A stretch of 64,000 bases of DNA from Bradyrhizobium barranii subsp. barranii (GTDB taxonomy: Bacteria; Pseudomonadota; Alphaproteobacteria; Rhizobiales; Xanthobacteraceae), in the NCBI RefSeq assembly GCF_017565645.3, contig NZ_CP086136.1:6927501-6991500 (forward strand), in the 5' to 3' direction. Shown one piece after another: positions 46,251 to 57,887 of the stretch. Made by a program: the position numbers and the translations under genes. Within the stretch, counting starts at the first letter, position 1. Every line of letters begins with the position of its first letter. The notes under the pieces were generated by a model. It saw only the letters and a list, made by a program, of their open reading frames with translations. It was not told the origin of the DNA and did no database searches.

Positions 46251-47444
46251 TCAATGCTGCTCTGCCTCCTCCGGCTTCGACCCCAGCGACACCGACTCCC
46301 ATACCGCGACCACGATCATGATCACGGTCGACGCGACCGACAGCCAGAGCGGCGAGAGATCGGCGGCGAACCACCACAGCACCAGTAGCAGGATGATGCC
46401 GATGCCGTGGGAGAGCTGGAGGAAGCCGCGGATCGCGTGCTTGAACAGGACGGTGCCGACCAGGAACACCAAGGGACCACCGACCGTGCTCACGATGGTC
46501 CTGATATCGGAATGGCCGGTCGGATGCTTCAACACCAGCTCGTCCGACACCGCGGTCAGGATGATGCCGGCGACGATCGGCATGTGCAGATAGGTGTAGG
46601 CGAGCCGCGCCAGCCGGCCGGATTCCGCGGACTTCGAGATGCGCTCGGAGCCGGCCTCCGCGCCCTTGTGGAAATAGACCCACCACATCGCGATGGCCCC
46701 GGCCAGCGCCGAGACGAAGGCCAGGATGTTGTCCGCGGTCCACTCCAGTTCGGCAAAGGTGGCGCCGTTGACGACGACGGCTTCACCGAGTGCGATGATG
46801 ATGAAGCCGGCGCAGCGCTCGGCCATATGGCCGCCCTCGACGGCCCAGGCTTCGACCGACGAGAAGCCGAGCTTCGGGACCCAGAAGCGCACCGCGGGCG
46901 AGACGTATTCGATCGCGAGCGCCGCGATCCAGAACCACAGCCGCGCCTCGTCATGGGCGAGACCGCCGAGGATCCAGAAGATCGCGGAGCCACAGAGCCA
47001 GACCAGAATGCGGATCGCGTTGTGCCGGACGGCCGTTCGATGGCGCGGGGTCGCGAGCAGCCAGAAGGCGGTGCGTCCGACCTGCATGGTCGCGTAGGCG
47101 ATCGCAAACCACAGGCCCCGCCCCTCGAACGCGGTCGGGATCGTGGTCGACAGCACGAGGCCGCCCAGCATCATCAGGAAGATCAGGATGCGGACCGGCG
47201 TCAGGTCGGGGTTGAGCCAGTTGGTGACCCAGGCTGTGTAGACCCACACCCACCACACCGCGAGGAACAGCACCGTGACGTGCACCGCGCCGAGCGGGGT
47301 GAAATGGTGCAGCAGCGTGTGCGAGACCTGCGTGACGGCGAAGACGAAGACGAGGTCGAAGAACAGCTCGGCATTGGTGACGCGGCTGTGCTGGTTCGGC
47401 GCGATGACGCGAAACATCGCGCCGCGAGGATTGTCCGCAGCCAT
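46251..47444 (-). CDS. Low temperature requirement protein A (LtrA family) membrane protein
   Basis: A multi-span membrane protein of about 397 residues. The front motif NAELFFDLVFVFAVTQVSH is the LtrA signature; about ten helices follow, including AERCAGFIIIALGEAVVV, also characteristic. Function is unknown; LtrA was named for growth at low temperature in Listeria, and no transport substrate is established. Start 47444 was taken because the GGGGG site sits 6 bases upstream; ATG 47450 would be too close. Confidence 0.87.
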   Translation of the reverse strand: MAADNPRGAMFRVIAPNQHSRVTNAELFFDLVFVFAVTQVSHTLLHHFTPLGAVHVTVLFLAVWWVWVYTAWVTNWLNPDLTPVRILIFLMMLGGLVLSTTIPTAFEGRGLWFAIAYATMQVGRTAFWLLATPRHRTAVRHNAIRILVWLCGSAIFWILGGLAHDEARLWFWIAALAIEYVSPAVRFWVPKLGFSSVEAWAVEGGHMAERCAGFIIIALGEAVVVNGATFAELEWTADNILAFVSALAGAIAMWWVYFHKGAEAGSERISKSAESGRLARLAYTYLHMPIVAGIILTAVSDELVLKHPTGHSDIRTIVSTVGGPLVFLVGTVLFKHAIRGFLQLSHGIGIILLLVLWWFAADLSPLWLSVASTVIMIVVAVWESVSLGSKPEEAEQH

Positions 47445-47470
47445 CGTCATCCCCCCGTCACGCGATCAGA

Positions 47471-47707
47471 TCAGGCCCCCGGTACCCCGGTTTGCAGCGC
47501 CAGCGCATGCAGCACGCCGCCCATCTGGCCTTGCAGGGACTGATAGACGATCTGGTGCTGCTGGACGCGGGACTTGCCGCGGAAGGATTCCGAAATCACG
47601 GTCGCGGCATAGTGGTCGCCATCGCCGGCGAGGTCACGGATCGTCACCTCGGCATCGGGGATCGCTGCCTTGATCATCGCCTCGATATCGTGGGCGTCCA
47701 TGGGCAT
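47471..47707 (-). CDS. bolA: BolA family protein
   Basis: A 78-residue BolA-like protein, which pairs with CGFS glutaredoxins to bind a [2Fe-2S] cluster and sense iron status. Core motifs are IKAAIPDAEVTIRDL and GDHYAATVISESFRGKSRVQ with the typical QHQIVYQSLQGQMGG helix. AGGAG about 10 bases before ATG 47707 marks the start; an upstream open part encodes nothing recognisable. The grxD partner gene lies 4 kb away on the same strand. Confidence 0.93.
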   Translation of the reverse strand: MPMDAHDIEAMIKAAIPDAEVTIRDLAGDGDHYAATVISESFRGKSRVQQHQIVYQSLQGQMGGVLHALALQTGVPGA

Positions 47708-47886
47708 TCGGGTCTTGCTCCTGTCTCGGCTTCGAATCGCTTGCCGGGGTCCCCGGACCGGCAGGGCCAAACTTAGCGTGAACGGCCTTCTACGTCACGC
47801 ATTCCGGCACTATATCCCTGATCCCATCCGGATAAAGGCACGACAAAGTGCCGCGCGCGCAAGATTGATCGAAAAGGCGTGAAATC

Positions 47887-48246
47887 ATGAAGCTTCCAGG
47901 GCCCGACCACCCCATCACCATTACCCAAAATCCCCGGCGCGTCCGCGTCACGGCCGGCGACATCGTGATCGCCGAGACCAGCAAGGCGCTGATCTTGAAA
48001 GAGGCGAAATATCCGGCGGTGCAATATGTGCCGCGGGAGGACGCCAACATGGCGCTGCTGGAGCGCACCGACCGCGTCACCCATTGCCCCTACAAAGGGG
48101 ACGCGAGCTATTACAGCGTCAAGGCCGACGGCAAGACGCTCGACAACGCGATCTGGACCTACGAGACGCCCTTCCCCGCGATGACGGAGATTTCCGGCCA
48201 TCTAGCCTTCTATCCGGACAAGGTGAAGATCGAGGAAGTGGGGTAG
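47887..48246 (+). CDS. DUF427 domain protein
   Basis: A 119-residue protein of the DUF427 family (HPITITQNPRRVRVTAGD, CPYKGDASYYSV, WTYETPFPAMTEISGHLAFY). The compact beta-rich fold is widespread in bacteria and plants with no assigned activity. It is divergently transcribed from bolA across 179 bases with no operon partners. Confidence 0.88.
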   Translation: MKLPGPDHPITITQNPRRVRVTAGDIVIAETSKALILKEAKYPAVQYVPREDANMALLERTDRVTHCPYKGDASYYSVKADGKTLDNAIWTYETPFPAMTEISGHLAFYPDKVKIEEVG

Positions 48247-48304
48247 GCTCATCGCGCCGGAGGCGATCGCAGGTCGCTTCCTCTCAGTCGACACAAGGCT
48301 CAGG

Positions 48305-49408
48305 ATGCCGCGCAAAGCCGCAAGACTGATTGGGGTCTCGTTGCTGGGCGTGGCCGGTATCCTCATTGTGGTGGCCGCCGCCGGATTGGGTTTTCGCGCC
48401 TATCGCCAGCATCTTGCTGCCGAAACCCTCGCGATCCGCTCACCGAAGGGCGTGCAGGAAGGAGGGTTCGTCGACATCGGCGGAATCAAGCAATGGATTC
48501 AAATCCGCGGCGAGGATCGGGATAACCCGGTCCTCCTGTTCGTCCACGGCGGGCCCGGAGGCTCCAGCTGGCCAATGTCGTCGGGTTGGCGCCCCTGGGA
48601 AAAGCACTTCACCATCGTGCAATGGGACCAGCGAGGCACCGGCCGCACGTATGGCGCCACCGGAGACACGCTGGCGCCAACCATGACACTGGAGCGCATG
48701 ACGCAGGACGGCGTCGAGCTGGCCGAGCATCTGCGCACGCATCTGCACAAGGACAGGATCGTCCTGGTCGGGCATTCGTGGGGTTCGTTCCTGGGAATTC
48801 ACATGGTGAAGCAACGCCCGGATCTGTTCTCGGCCTATGTCGGCACGGGCCAGGTGGTTGGCAGGACGACCTTCGAGAAGGCATTCGAGCTCACGATCGC
48901 GCGCCTGCAACGGCTTGCGGCATCCGCCAACAATCGTGAAGCCCTGGCGGAATTGGCGCCGGTCGCTTCACAGCCGACCCTCACCCCGGAAAATCGCCTG
49001 ATTGCGGACAGATGGAGCAACGCGCTGGGTCTGCCGCCCGCCGGCGGCTTCCAGCTCGCCGGCCCCATCCCGCCGCTCTTCATGCCGGATGTCTCGCTGC
49101 TCGACTTGTACAACTGGCGCAAGGGCGTCGCCTTCTCAGCCAAGTATCTGACCGGACGGAACGGGCCGATGTTTCAGAGCGACATGGCCTCGATGGGCTT
49201 CAGATCTTCGATCCCCATGTTCTTCATAGAGGGCGACGCGGACGGCGTGACGCCGGGCGAACCCGCCGAGCAATATTTCAAGGAGATCACGGCCCCGCAT
49301 AAGGAGTTTGTGTGGGTTCGCGGCGGCGATCATTTCATTCCGTTCGATCGTCCTGATGAGTTCCTGGCCGAGCTGATGGCCCGCGTCATGCCATTCGCAG
49401 GCAATTGA
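48305..49408 (+). CDS. Membrane-anchored alpha/beta hydrolase (proline iminopeptidase-like, S33)
   Basis: A 367-residue hydrolase. An N-terminal helix (residues 7-30) anchors or exports it. The oxyanion motif HGGPGG is at 81-86, the nucleophile is S158 in LVGHSWGSFLG, the Asp lies in FIEGDADGVTP and the His in RGGDHFIPFDR, as in proline iminopeptidases. Possible peptide or ester substrate is not known. It follows the DUF427 gene by 58 bases on the same strand. Confidence 0.88.
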   Translation: MPRKAARLIGVSLLGVAGILIVVAAAGLGFRAYRQHLAAETLAIRSPKGVQEGGFVDIGGIKQWIQIRGEDRDNPVLLFVHGGPGGSSWPMSSGWRPWEKHFTIVQWDQRGTGRTYGATGDTLAPTMTLERMTQDGVELAEHLRTHLHKDRIVLVGHSWGSFLGIHMVKQRPDLFSAYVGTGQVVGRTTFEKAFELTIARLQRLAASANNREALAELAPVASQPTLTPENRLIADRWSNALGLPPAGGFQLAGPIPPLFMPDVSLLDLYNWRKGVAFSAKYLTGRNGPMFQSDMASMGFRSSIPMFFIEGDADGVTPGEPAEQYFKEITAPHKEFVWVRGGDHFIPFDRPDEFLAELMARVMPFAGN

Positions 49409-49448
49409 GGGCCGGCGCCTCAGCCCCGCGATTCGAGCGGCAGCCCGG

Positions 49449-49621
49449 CTACGCCCTGAAGATCGTGAGCCCCAGTATCAGCAGCACCAGGAAGATCACG
49501 ACGAAGATATAGAACAGGAAGCGGGCGACATCGGCCGAGGCGGCCGAGAGGCCGGTGAAGCCGAGCACGCCGGCCACGATCGAGATCAAGAGAAAGATCA
49601 GCGCCCATTCAGGATCGTCAT
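49449..49621 (-). pseudogene. DUF1328 small membrane protein, apparent one-base frameshift at codon 5-6
   Basis: The body [19 protein letters not shown] and [18 protein letters not shown] is a DUF1328 two-helix membrane protein. No ATG, GTG or TTG start opens this frame. ATG 49621, preceded by GGAG at an ideal distance, gives MTILN-GR-stop in another frame. If one base were present between 49607 and 49608, ATG 49621 would run straight into the family sequence as MTIL(K)WALIF. This is a second strong case of a missing base. In a repaired version the protein has about 57 residues. Confidence 0.75.
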
Positions 49622-49804
49622 AACCAACTCCGACTAAAATGCCGCATGTTTTGCGGCCCTCAACCCATTCGCGAACGCTAACTTCGCTGCGCGGAACTGG
49701 TTCCTGAGGGCGCTCCGCGGGCAAGGCGCGGCACAAACGGCGCTTGCTGAATCCGGTTCCCGGCGGCACAGTCCGGCCAGGGCAGGAGCGCAATCGGGGC
49801 GACC

Positions 49805-50992
49805 ATGATGACGATGTCACATTCCGCGACGATCGGCGCGGAGGCGCACGCCGCGCCGAAAGCCAAGACGCGCAATCTGTCGCTCGATCGGACCCGCACC
49901 TTTCTCACGCTGGTGGTGCTGCTGCACCACGCGGTCATTCCCTACACCTATTTCGGTCACACCGACCCGGCGTCCTGGATCGGCTTCGACGTCGTCGTGC
50001 TCTGCACCGACAGCTTCTTCATGGCGATGTTCTTCTTCCTGTCGGGACTGTTCACGTGGTCCGGCATCGCGCGCAAGGCGCCACAGGTTTTCCTGCGCGA
50101 CCGCCTGTTGCGGCTCGGGCTGCCGTTCGTGATCGCGGCCTTCACGGTCATCCCGATCGCCTATTACGCGATCGCGCTGCGGCACGATCCCGAGCTGACC
50201 TTCGCTTCGTTCTGGTGGAAGACGATCACCGTCGGGCCGTGGCCGAGCGGGCCGATCTGGTTCGTGTGGGTGCTGCTGGCGTTCGACCTGACCGCGAGCC
50301 TGCTCTACCGGGTCTCAGCCCACCTGGTCGATCCGGTCAACCGCGTTTCGGTGCGCGGATTTGAGCAGCCGGCCGTGTTCTGGCTGCTGCTCGCCGTCGT
50401 CACTGCCGTCGTCTACGTGCCCGCGCTGGTCCATTTCGGGGCCAACAAATGGTTCGAGTTCGGACCGTTTTCGGTGCAGGCGAGCCGCGTCCTGCTCTAC
50501 TTCGCCTATTTCTTCATTGGCGTCAGCGTCGGTGCCGCCAACTTCGATCGCGGCATCCTCAGCGCAGAGGGCCAGTTGCCGAAGAACCGATGGATGTGGG
50601 TGATCGCCACGCTGGTCCCCTACTGCCTGATGTGGTGCATGATCTACATCAAGCGCGCAATCCTCGGGAATCCCAACGTGCTGCCGGACTGGTATCAGGC
50701 GATCTACGGCACGTTCGTCGTGCTGTTCTCGGCCGCGATCCTGCTCGCGATCCTCGCCTTCTTCCTGCACCAGAAGTCGCCGGGGCCGAACCTGCTCGAC
50801 CGCATGCAGGCGGACGCCTACGGCATGTTCCTGGTGCACTACCCGATCGCGCTGTGGATCCAGTATGTGCTGTTCGACTATTCGTGGCCTGCGATCTTCA
50901 AGGCCGGGATCGGCTTCGTGCTCACGGTGATGCTGAGCTGGGGACTGACGGCAATGTTGCGGAAGATTCCGGGCGCGTCGCACGTGTTGTGA
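49805..50992 (+). CDS. Acyltransferase family 3 membrane protein (OpgC/glucan-modifying type)
   Basis: A 395-residue inner-membrane acyltransferase with about ten hydrophobic helices. Its front half has the family core [20 protein letters not shown] and [17 protein letters not shown], similar to OpgC-type enzymes that succinylate or acylate periplasmic glucans or other cell-surface sugars. Three ATGs (49805, 49808, 49814) are possible starts. A palindromic repeat and purL follow; no sugar gene is nearby. Confidence 0.82.
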   Translation: MMTMSHSATIGAEAHAAPKAKTRNLSLDRTRTFLTLVVLLHHAVIPYTYFGHTDPASWIGFDVVVLCTDSFFMAMFFFLSGLFTWSGIARKAPQVFLRDRLLRLGLPFVIAAFTVIPIAYYAIALRHDPELTFASFWWKTITVGPWPSGPIWFVWVLLAFDLTASLLYRVSAHLVDPVNRVSVRGFEQPAVFWLLLAVVTAVVYVPALVHFGANKWFEFGPFSVQASRVLLYFAYFFIGVSVGAANFDRGILSAEGQLPKNRWMWVIATLVPYCLMWCMIYIKRAILGNPNVLPDWYQAIYGTFVVLFSAAILLAILAFFLHQKSPGPNLLDRMQADAYGMFLVHYPIALWIQYVLFDYSWPAIFKAGIGFVLTVMLSWGLTAMLRKIPGASHVL

Positions 50993-51010
50993 GGCCGAGG
51001 CCTCTCCGTC

Positions 51011-51097
51011 CGTCATTGCGAGCGTAGCGAAGCAATCCAGAGTCTCTCCGCGGAGACAGTCTGGATTGCTTCGTCGCTTTGCTCCTCGCAATGACGG
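51011..51097. repeat. Palindromic intergenic repeat (CGTCATTGCGAGCG type, second copy)
   Basis: CGTCATTGCGAGCGTAGCGA pairs with CTCGCAATGACG at the right around AGTCTCTCCGCGGAGAC. It is the same family as 33413-33491 and separates convergent genes. Confidence 0.75.
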
Positions 51098-51113
51098 AGT
51101 GTGTGGCGGCGCC

Positions 51114-53324
<2,211 letters not shown>

Positions 53325-53509
53325 GGATTCGGGGCTTTCGGCGGCGTTTTGCCGTTCTTAGGAAGATCGGGGGCCTACGAAAAGCCCTTTATGGCCCATT
53401 TTCCCGCTGTCCCACGTTTTGCGGGCAGGCGGTCGGCGGGAACGGGAATTGCAAGGCGCTGACGGATCGGATTTAAGGACTAAAGACCCGTAATTGAAGG
53501 CCCATTTCC

Positions 53510-53989
53510 TTGCACGAATTGACCAAAGTCCCGTCCACCCGCCGCCCAGACCTGCACGTCGCCACCGATGGCGAGTTCACGGGCTGGCGGACCTGGATTC
53601 GCGACAGTTTTGAGAGCCATATCGGCCCGTTCTGGCACAAGATCGAGGACGACGGCAGCGTCCGCTCGGCGTTCCGGGTCGAGAAAAAGCACCTCAACGG
53701 CTCCGGAAACGTCCATGGCGGCTGCTTCATGGCCTTCGCCGACTATTGCCTGTTCGCGATCGCCACCCACGAGCTGGATGGCCCGGCCGTGACGACGAAT
53801 TTCGCCTGTGATTTCCTCGACGCGGCCCGCGAGGGCGAGCTGGTCGAATGCGTCGGCGAAGTGTCCCGCGCCGGCGGCTCGCTGATCTTCCTGCGGGGCA
53901 AGCTGACCTCGGCCGGGCGGCCGCTGTTTACCTTCTCCGGCACGATCAAGCGGGTGAAGCGGAAGCCTGCACTCCAGGCAAACGCATAG
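53510..53989 (+). CDS. PaaI-type hotdog thioesterase
   Basis: A 159-residue hotdog-fold thioesterase with the PaaI-type motif KHLNGSGNVHGGCFMAFADY. It would hydrolyse acyl-CoA, perhaps aromatic. It starts at TTG 53510 with GAAGG 9 bases upstream, a less common start codon; a short in-frame start downstream is not convincing. It is divergent from purL. Substrate unknown. Confidence 0.85.
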   Translation: MHELTKVPSTRRPDLHVATDGEFTGWRTWIRDSFESHIGPFWHKIEDDGSVRSAFRVEKKHLNGSGNVHGGCFMAFADYCLFAIATHELDGPAVTTNFACDFLDAAREGELVECVGEVSRAGGSLIFLRGKLTSAGRPLFTFSGTIKRVKRKPALQANA

Positions 53990-54064
53990 CTCGACGCCTT
54001 CCCTTTTCGCGCCCCCTCGCCCAGACTTGCGACAAGCGCGTTGGCGCGGGGGAGCAGGAACAAG

Positions 54065-55030
54065 GTGCCGAAGAGCACATCGTCGGGCCGCACGGCGGCC
54101 GCCGCATCATCGTCGCCATCCATCATCGCCACCGGCGCGCGCAACTGGCGCGACTATGCGCTGCTGTTCGCGCTCGCCTGCTGCTGGAGCTCGACCTATC
54201 CGCTGGCGAAGCTCGCGCTTCCCACGATCCCGCCCATCACCTTCATCTCGGCGCGCTCGCTGATCGCGTTCGCCTTCCTGTTCGCGATGCTGTGGATGCG
54301 CGGCCTCAAGCTCCCGACGGATGCGAAGGCCTGGAAGCTGTTCGCAGTCCAGCAGCTGATCAACTCGACCTTTCCGTTCCTGGTCATCACCTGGTCGCAG
54401 CAATATGTCCCGGCGTCGAACACGGTGGTGCTGGCCTCGACGACGCCGATCTTCGCCTTCCTGATCACGTCGCTGATCACGCGGCACGAGCCGGCCACGC
54501 TGCTGAAGCTCGCGGGCGCAATTCTCGGCCTCGCCGGCACGATCGCCATCGTCGGGCTGGACGCGCTACGCGGCTTCGGCAGCGAGATCGTGGCGGAGAT
54601 CGCGATCCTGCTCGCCACCATCTCCTTTGCCTGCGCGACCATCTTTGGCTTGCGGCTCTCCGAATACGATCCGATGGTGGTCGCAACCGGCTCGCTGCTG
54701 TTCGGTGGCCTCGTGCTGCTGCCGCCCTCGCTGATCATCGACCAGCCCTGGACGCTGCACCCGACGCCGACGGCGATCGTCGCCACCATCGTCATGGGCA
54801 TCGTCTCCAGCGCGCTAGGGCTGATGCTGTTCTACGTCTGCCTCGGCCGGCTCGGCACGCTGACCACGAACGCACAAGGCTATCTGCGCATTCCGATCGG
54901 CGTCGGATTGTCCGTGCTGCTGCTCGGCGAGAGCGTGCCGTCGAACCTCGCGCTGGGACTTCTGCTGGTCATGGCCGGCGTCGCCGCGATGACGTTGCCG
55001 GCGGAACGGCTGAAGCTGCGCAAGGCATGA
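54065..55030 (+). CDS. EamA/DMT-family transporter
   Basis: A 321-residue ten-helix membrane protein of the drug/metabolite transporter superfamily. Two EamA halves are visible, e.g. FALACCWSSTYPLAKLAL in the first and IVATIVMGIVSSALGLMLF in the second. GTG 54065 with AGGA 6 bases upstream is my start; a TTG 24 bases earlier is possible. It follows the thioesterase gene by 75 bases. Substrate unknown. Confidence 0.88.
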   Translation: MPKSTSSGRTAAAASSSPSIIATGARNWRDYALLFALACCWSSTYPLAKLALPTIPPITFISARSLIAFAFLFAMLWMRGLKLPTDAKAWKLFAVQQLINSTFPFLVITWSQQYVPASNTVVLASTTPIFAFLITSLITRHEPATLLKLAGAILGLAGTIAIVGLDALRGFGSEIVAEIAILLATISFACATIFGLRLSEYDPMVVATGSLLFGGLVLLPPSLIIDQPWTLHPTPTAIVATIVMGIVSSALGLMLFYVCLGRLGTLTTNAQGYLRIPIGVGLSVLLLGESVPSNLALGLLLVMAGVAAMTLPAERLKLRKA

Positions 55031-55086
55031 TCCGGAAAAGCGCGCAGCAGTTTTCCGATAAGATCATGCTCAAACAATAAGACCGC

Positions 55087-55824
55087 TCAGGTCGAAATCT
55101 GCTTCTCGGCGATCGAGAGCCAATCGGCCTGGGCGTCGCGCAGATATTTGGGCGCGCGCCGCATCTGGATCAGGAGCTCGTTGAAGACCACGCGCGCCTC
55201 GGCGCTGCGGCCGAGCATCTGGAGCAGCATGCCGTAGCGCACCCGGGCCTCGGCGCCGGGGAAATAGCCGGCGACGGCGTGATATTCCTCCAGCGCCTCG
55301 TCGAGCCGGCCGACCTCGGCGAGCGCGCGGGCGTAGAGCAGATGCGCATCGGCGGAATCGAAGTCCGGCCATTGCTTCTGAAGATCGTCCAGCGTCGCCA
55401 GCGCATCGGCCGGACGCTTGGCGGCAAACTCGGCTTGCGCCTTGCCGAAGGCATAAGCGGGGTCGTGGCCCATCGGCAGGCTCAGGATGTGACCGTAATG
55501 CTGCTCGGCCTCGCTGAAGCGGCCAACCTTTGCGCATTCCTCGGCCAGCGCCGCACGGTTGGCGATGGTGTCGGTGGCCGCCAGCCGGTCGCACAGCTCG
55601 CGATAACGCTTCTCCGGATCGAGCCGATTGGCAACGCGCTGACGCGCCTGTCGCGCACCGGGACTGGAAAACCATTCAGGGACGAGTTCGACCGCGATGT
55701 AGGCGAGCGCGCCGATCAGCGGCACCATCAGGATGATGAAGGCCCAGGGCTGCAACCGCCCGGTTCGCGACGCGTGATAAATCAGCGTGATATCGAGCAG
55801 CAGAACGACCAAAGTGACGGGCAT
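55087..55824 (-). CDS. Membrane-anchored TPR protein
   Basis: A 245-residue protein. Two helices at residues about 4-18 and 26-45 anchor it; the rest has several tetratricopeptide-type repeats (AALAEECAKVGRFSEAEQHY, YARALAEVGRLDEALEEYHA). TPRs provide protein-protein surfaces and such anchored forms often support envelope complexes. Start 55824 follows GGA at a plausible distance. No partner is identified. Confidence 0.78.
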   Translation of the reverse strand: MPVTLVVLLLDITLIYHASRTGRLQPWAFIILMVPLIGALAYIAVELVPEWFSSPGARQARQRVANRLDPEKRYRELCDRLAATDTIANRAALAEECAKVGRFSEAEQHYGHILSLPMGHDPAYAFGKAQAEFAAKRPADALATLDDLQKQWPDFDSADAHLLYARALAEVGRLDEALEEYHAVAGYFPGAEARVRYGMLLQMLGRSAEARVVFNELLIQMRRAPKYLRDAQADWLSIAEKQIST

Positions 55825-56035
55825 GTGACATCCGGAGCACAACGACAGCGCACGCCTCCTGATATCGCAACCCGTGCGGCGAAACAACTTTGAGTTGTTT
55901 CCATCCGCGCGGAAATCAGCGACCCCGGACGCGCACGCCTTGATGGCGACGAGGAGTCAGTCGTCTCAAACACGATTGAGGTTCATGAGACAGCAAGCCC
56001 AAAACCGCTATGACTTGCTATGACTTGGGCGGCTG

Positions 56036-57022
56036 CTACTTGGCGTCGTCCGCGAGCATCTTCCGGTACTTCTCGACGTCGCGCGTCACGAGCTTCTGGA
56101 GCACTTCGGGCGTATGCTCGTCGGGATCGGGCGCAACGGTCGACAGATCCGCAAAACGCTTCTTCACCGCGTCGGTTTCCACCGCGGTGCGCGCGGCTGC
56201 ATTCAGCTTGGCGATGACGGCCTGCGGCGTGCCCTTGGGTGCGAACAGGCCATTCCAGCCCTGCGCCTCGAAGTCCGGCAGGCCTGCCTCGGCAGACGTC
56301 GGCAGATCGGGCAGCGTGGCCAGCCGCACGGTCGAGCCGACCACGAGCCCCCGCACCAGCTTCTCGTTGATCGACTGTGAGACGGAGGCTGCGGCGTCGC
56401 AGACGCCGTCGATCTGGCTGCCGACCGCGTCGGTGAGCGCAGGCGCCGCGCCGCGATAGCCGACCAGCGTCGCATCGATCCCGGCGGCCGTCACGAAGCT
56501 CTTGCAAATGAGGTAATTCGACGAGCCGACACCGGCGTGGCCGAGATTGATCTTGCCGGGGTTCGCCTTGGCGTAGGCGACGAACTCTTTCAGGTCCTTC
56601 GCCGGGAAATCCTTGCGCAGCGCGATGATGCCGAACGTCTTCGCGACCATGGCGATCGGCACGAAGGATTCAGGCGTGAACGGCAGTTTTGGATAGATCG
56701 TGTAGGTCGCGGCATTGGTGCCGGCGTTGCCGATCGCGATGGTGTAGCCGTCAGGCTCGGCGCGGGAGGCGCGCGCCAGCGCGGTCGAGCCGCCGGCGCC
56801 GGCGACGTTCTCGATCACGATGGTCTGGCCGAGTGCGATGCCCATCTGCTCGGCGACCGTGCGCGCGATCACGTCCGACGTGCCGCCGGCCGCGAACGGC
56901 ACGATCATCGTGAGCGGGCGCTTGGGGAAATCCTGCGCGAAGGCGGCGGTCGCGAGCGAAAACGTCGCGAGCGACAGCGCCGCGATCGCGGCGAGAGCCC
57001 GCTTCGCCACGAACGAGATCAC
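56036..57022 (-). CDS. Tripartite tricarboxylate (Bug family) periplasmic binding protein
   Basis: A 328-residue Bug-family binding protein. The signal peptide ends ATAAFA at residue 29; then [20 protein letters not shown] and [20 protein letters not shown] are typical. The ligand of such proteins is usually a carboxylate. It starts at GTG 57022, overlapping the purQ stop (GTGA), so it is translated with purQ. No membrane subunits (TctA/TctB) lie beside it. Confidence 0.9.
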   Translation of the reverse strand: MISFVAKRALAAIAALSLATFSLATAAFAQDFPKRPLTMIVPFAAGGTSDVIARTVAEQMGIALGQTIVIENVAGAGGSTALARASRAEPDGYTIAIGNAGTNAATYTIYPKLPFTPESFVPIAMVAKTFGIIALRKDFPAKDLKEFVAYAKANPGKINLGHAGVGSSNYLICKSFVTAAGIDATLVGYRGAAPALTDAVGSQIDGVCDAAASVSQSINEKLVRGLVVGSTVRLATLPDLPTSAEAGLPDFEAQGWNGLFAPKGTPQAVIAKLNAAARTAVETDAVKKRFADLSTVAPDPDEHTPEVLQKLVTRDVEKYRKMLADDAK

Positions 57023-57720
57023 GCGGCCTTTTCCAGATGGGCAGTGAGACCGGCGAACAGGCCGCGGCCGTCGGTGCAGCCCATGATGTCTTCGACGTGG
57101 TTCTCCGGGTGCGGCATCATGCCGAGCACGTTGCCCCTGTCATTGACGATTCCGGCGATGGATTCCGCCGCGCCGTTGATGTTGCTGATATCATCGACCA
57201 CACCCTCGGCCGAGCAGTAGCGATAGAGCACCCGCCCGTCGCCTTCGAGCCGCTTGATGGTCTCTTCGTCCGCCTCGTAATTGCCCTCGCCATGCGCCAC
57301 CGGCACGCGGATCACCTGGCCCGCATTGTAGCCGCGGGTGAACGGCGTGTCGGAACGCTCGACGCGCAGATGCACGTCGTGACAGATGAATTTCAGCCGT
57401 GCGTTGCGCATCAGGACGCCGGGCAGCAGGCCGGACTCGCAGAGGATCTGAAAACCATTGCAGACGCCGAGCACGAGACCGCCCTTGGCCGCATAGTCGC
57501 GCACCGCGTCCATCACCGGCGACCGCGCCGCAATCGCGCCGCAGCGCAGATAGTCGCCGTAGGAGAAGCCGCCGGGCACCACGACGAGGTCGGTGCCCGC
57601 GGGCAGCGACGTCTCGGCGTGCCAGACCATCGCGGGCTCGCTGCCGGAGATCAGCCTCAATGCGCGCGCCATGTCGCGCTCGCGGTTGATTCCGGGAAAG
57701 ACGAGGATGGCGGCTTTCAT
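57019..57720 (-). CDS. purQ: Phosphoribosylformylglycinamidine synthase subunit PurQ
   Basis: Glutaminase subunit (233 residues) that feeds ammonia to PurL. The class I triad is visible: C87 in [11 protein letters not shown], with the His and Glu in [10 protein letters not shown] near the C-terminus. ATG 57720 has only weak ribosome similarity upstream. Its stop overlaps the start of a Bug-type binding protein. Confidence 0.95.
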   Translation of the reverse strand: MKAAILVFPGINRERDMARALRLISGSEPAMVWHAETSLPAGTDLVVVPGGFSYGDYLRCGAIAARSPVMDAVRDYAAKGGLVLGVCNGFQILCESGLLPGVLMRNARLKFICHDVHLRVERSDTPFTRGYNAGQVIRVPVAHGEGNYEADEETIKRLEGDGRVLYRYCSAEGVVDDISNINGAAESIAGIVNDRGNVLGMMPHPENHVEDIMGCTDGRGLFAGLTAHLEKAA

Positions 57721-57887
57721 GGTTCGGGTTCCGACGGTGATGGGAATCGGGCTGGCCAAAGGGCCAATTCGTCAGGAGACATAGCCATTTGACGGGGATT
57801 TTACCAGTGCTAGCCTCGCCGGGCGGCCTTGTACACAGGCCATAGCCACGGCAATTTTGCCTGACGATTTTGCCCGGGATTGAAGCC

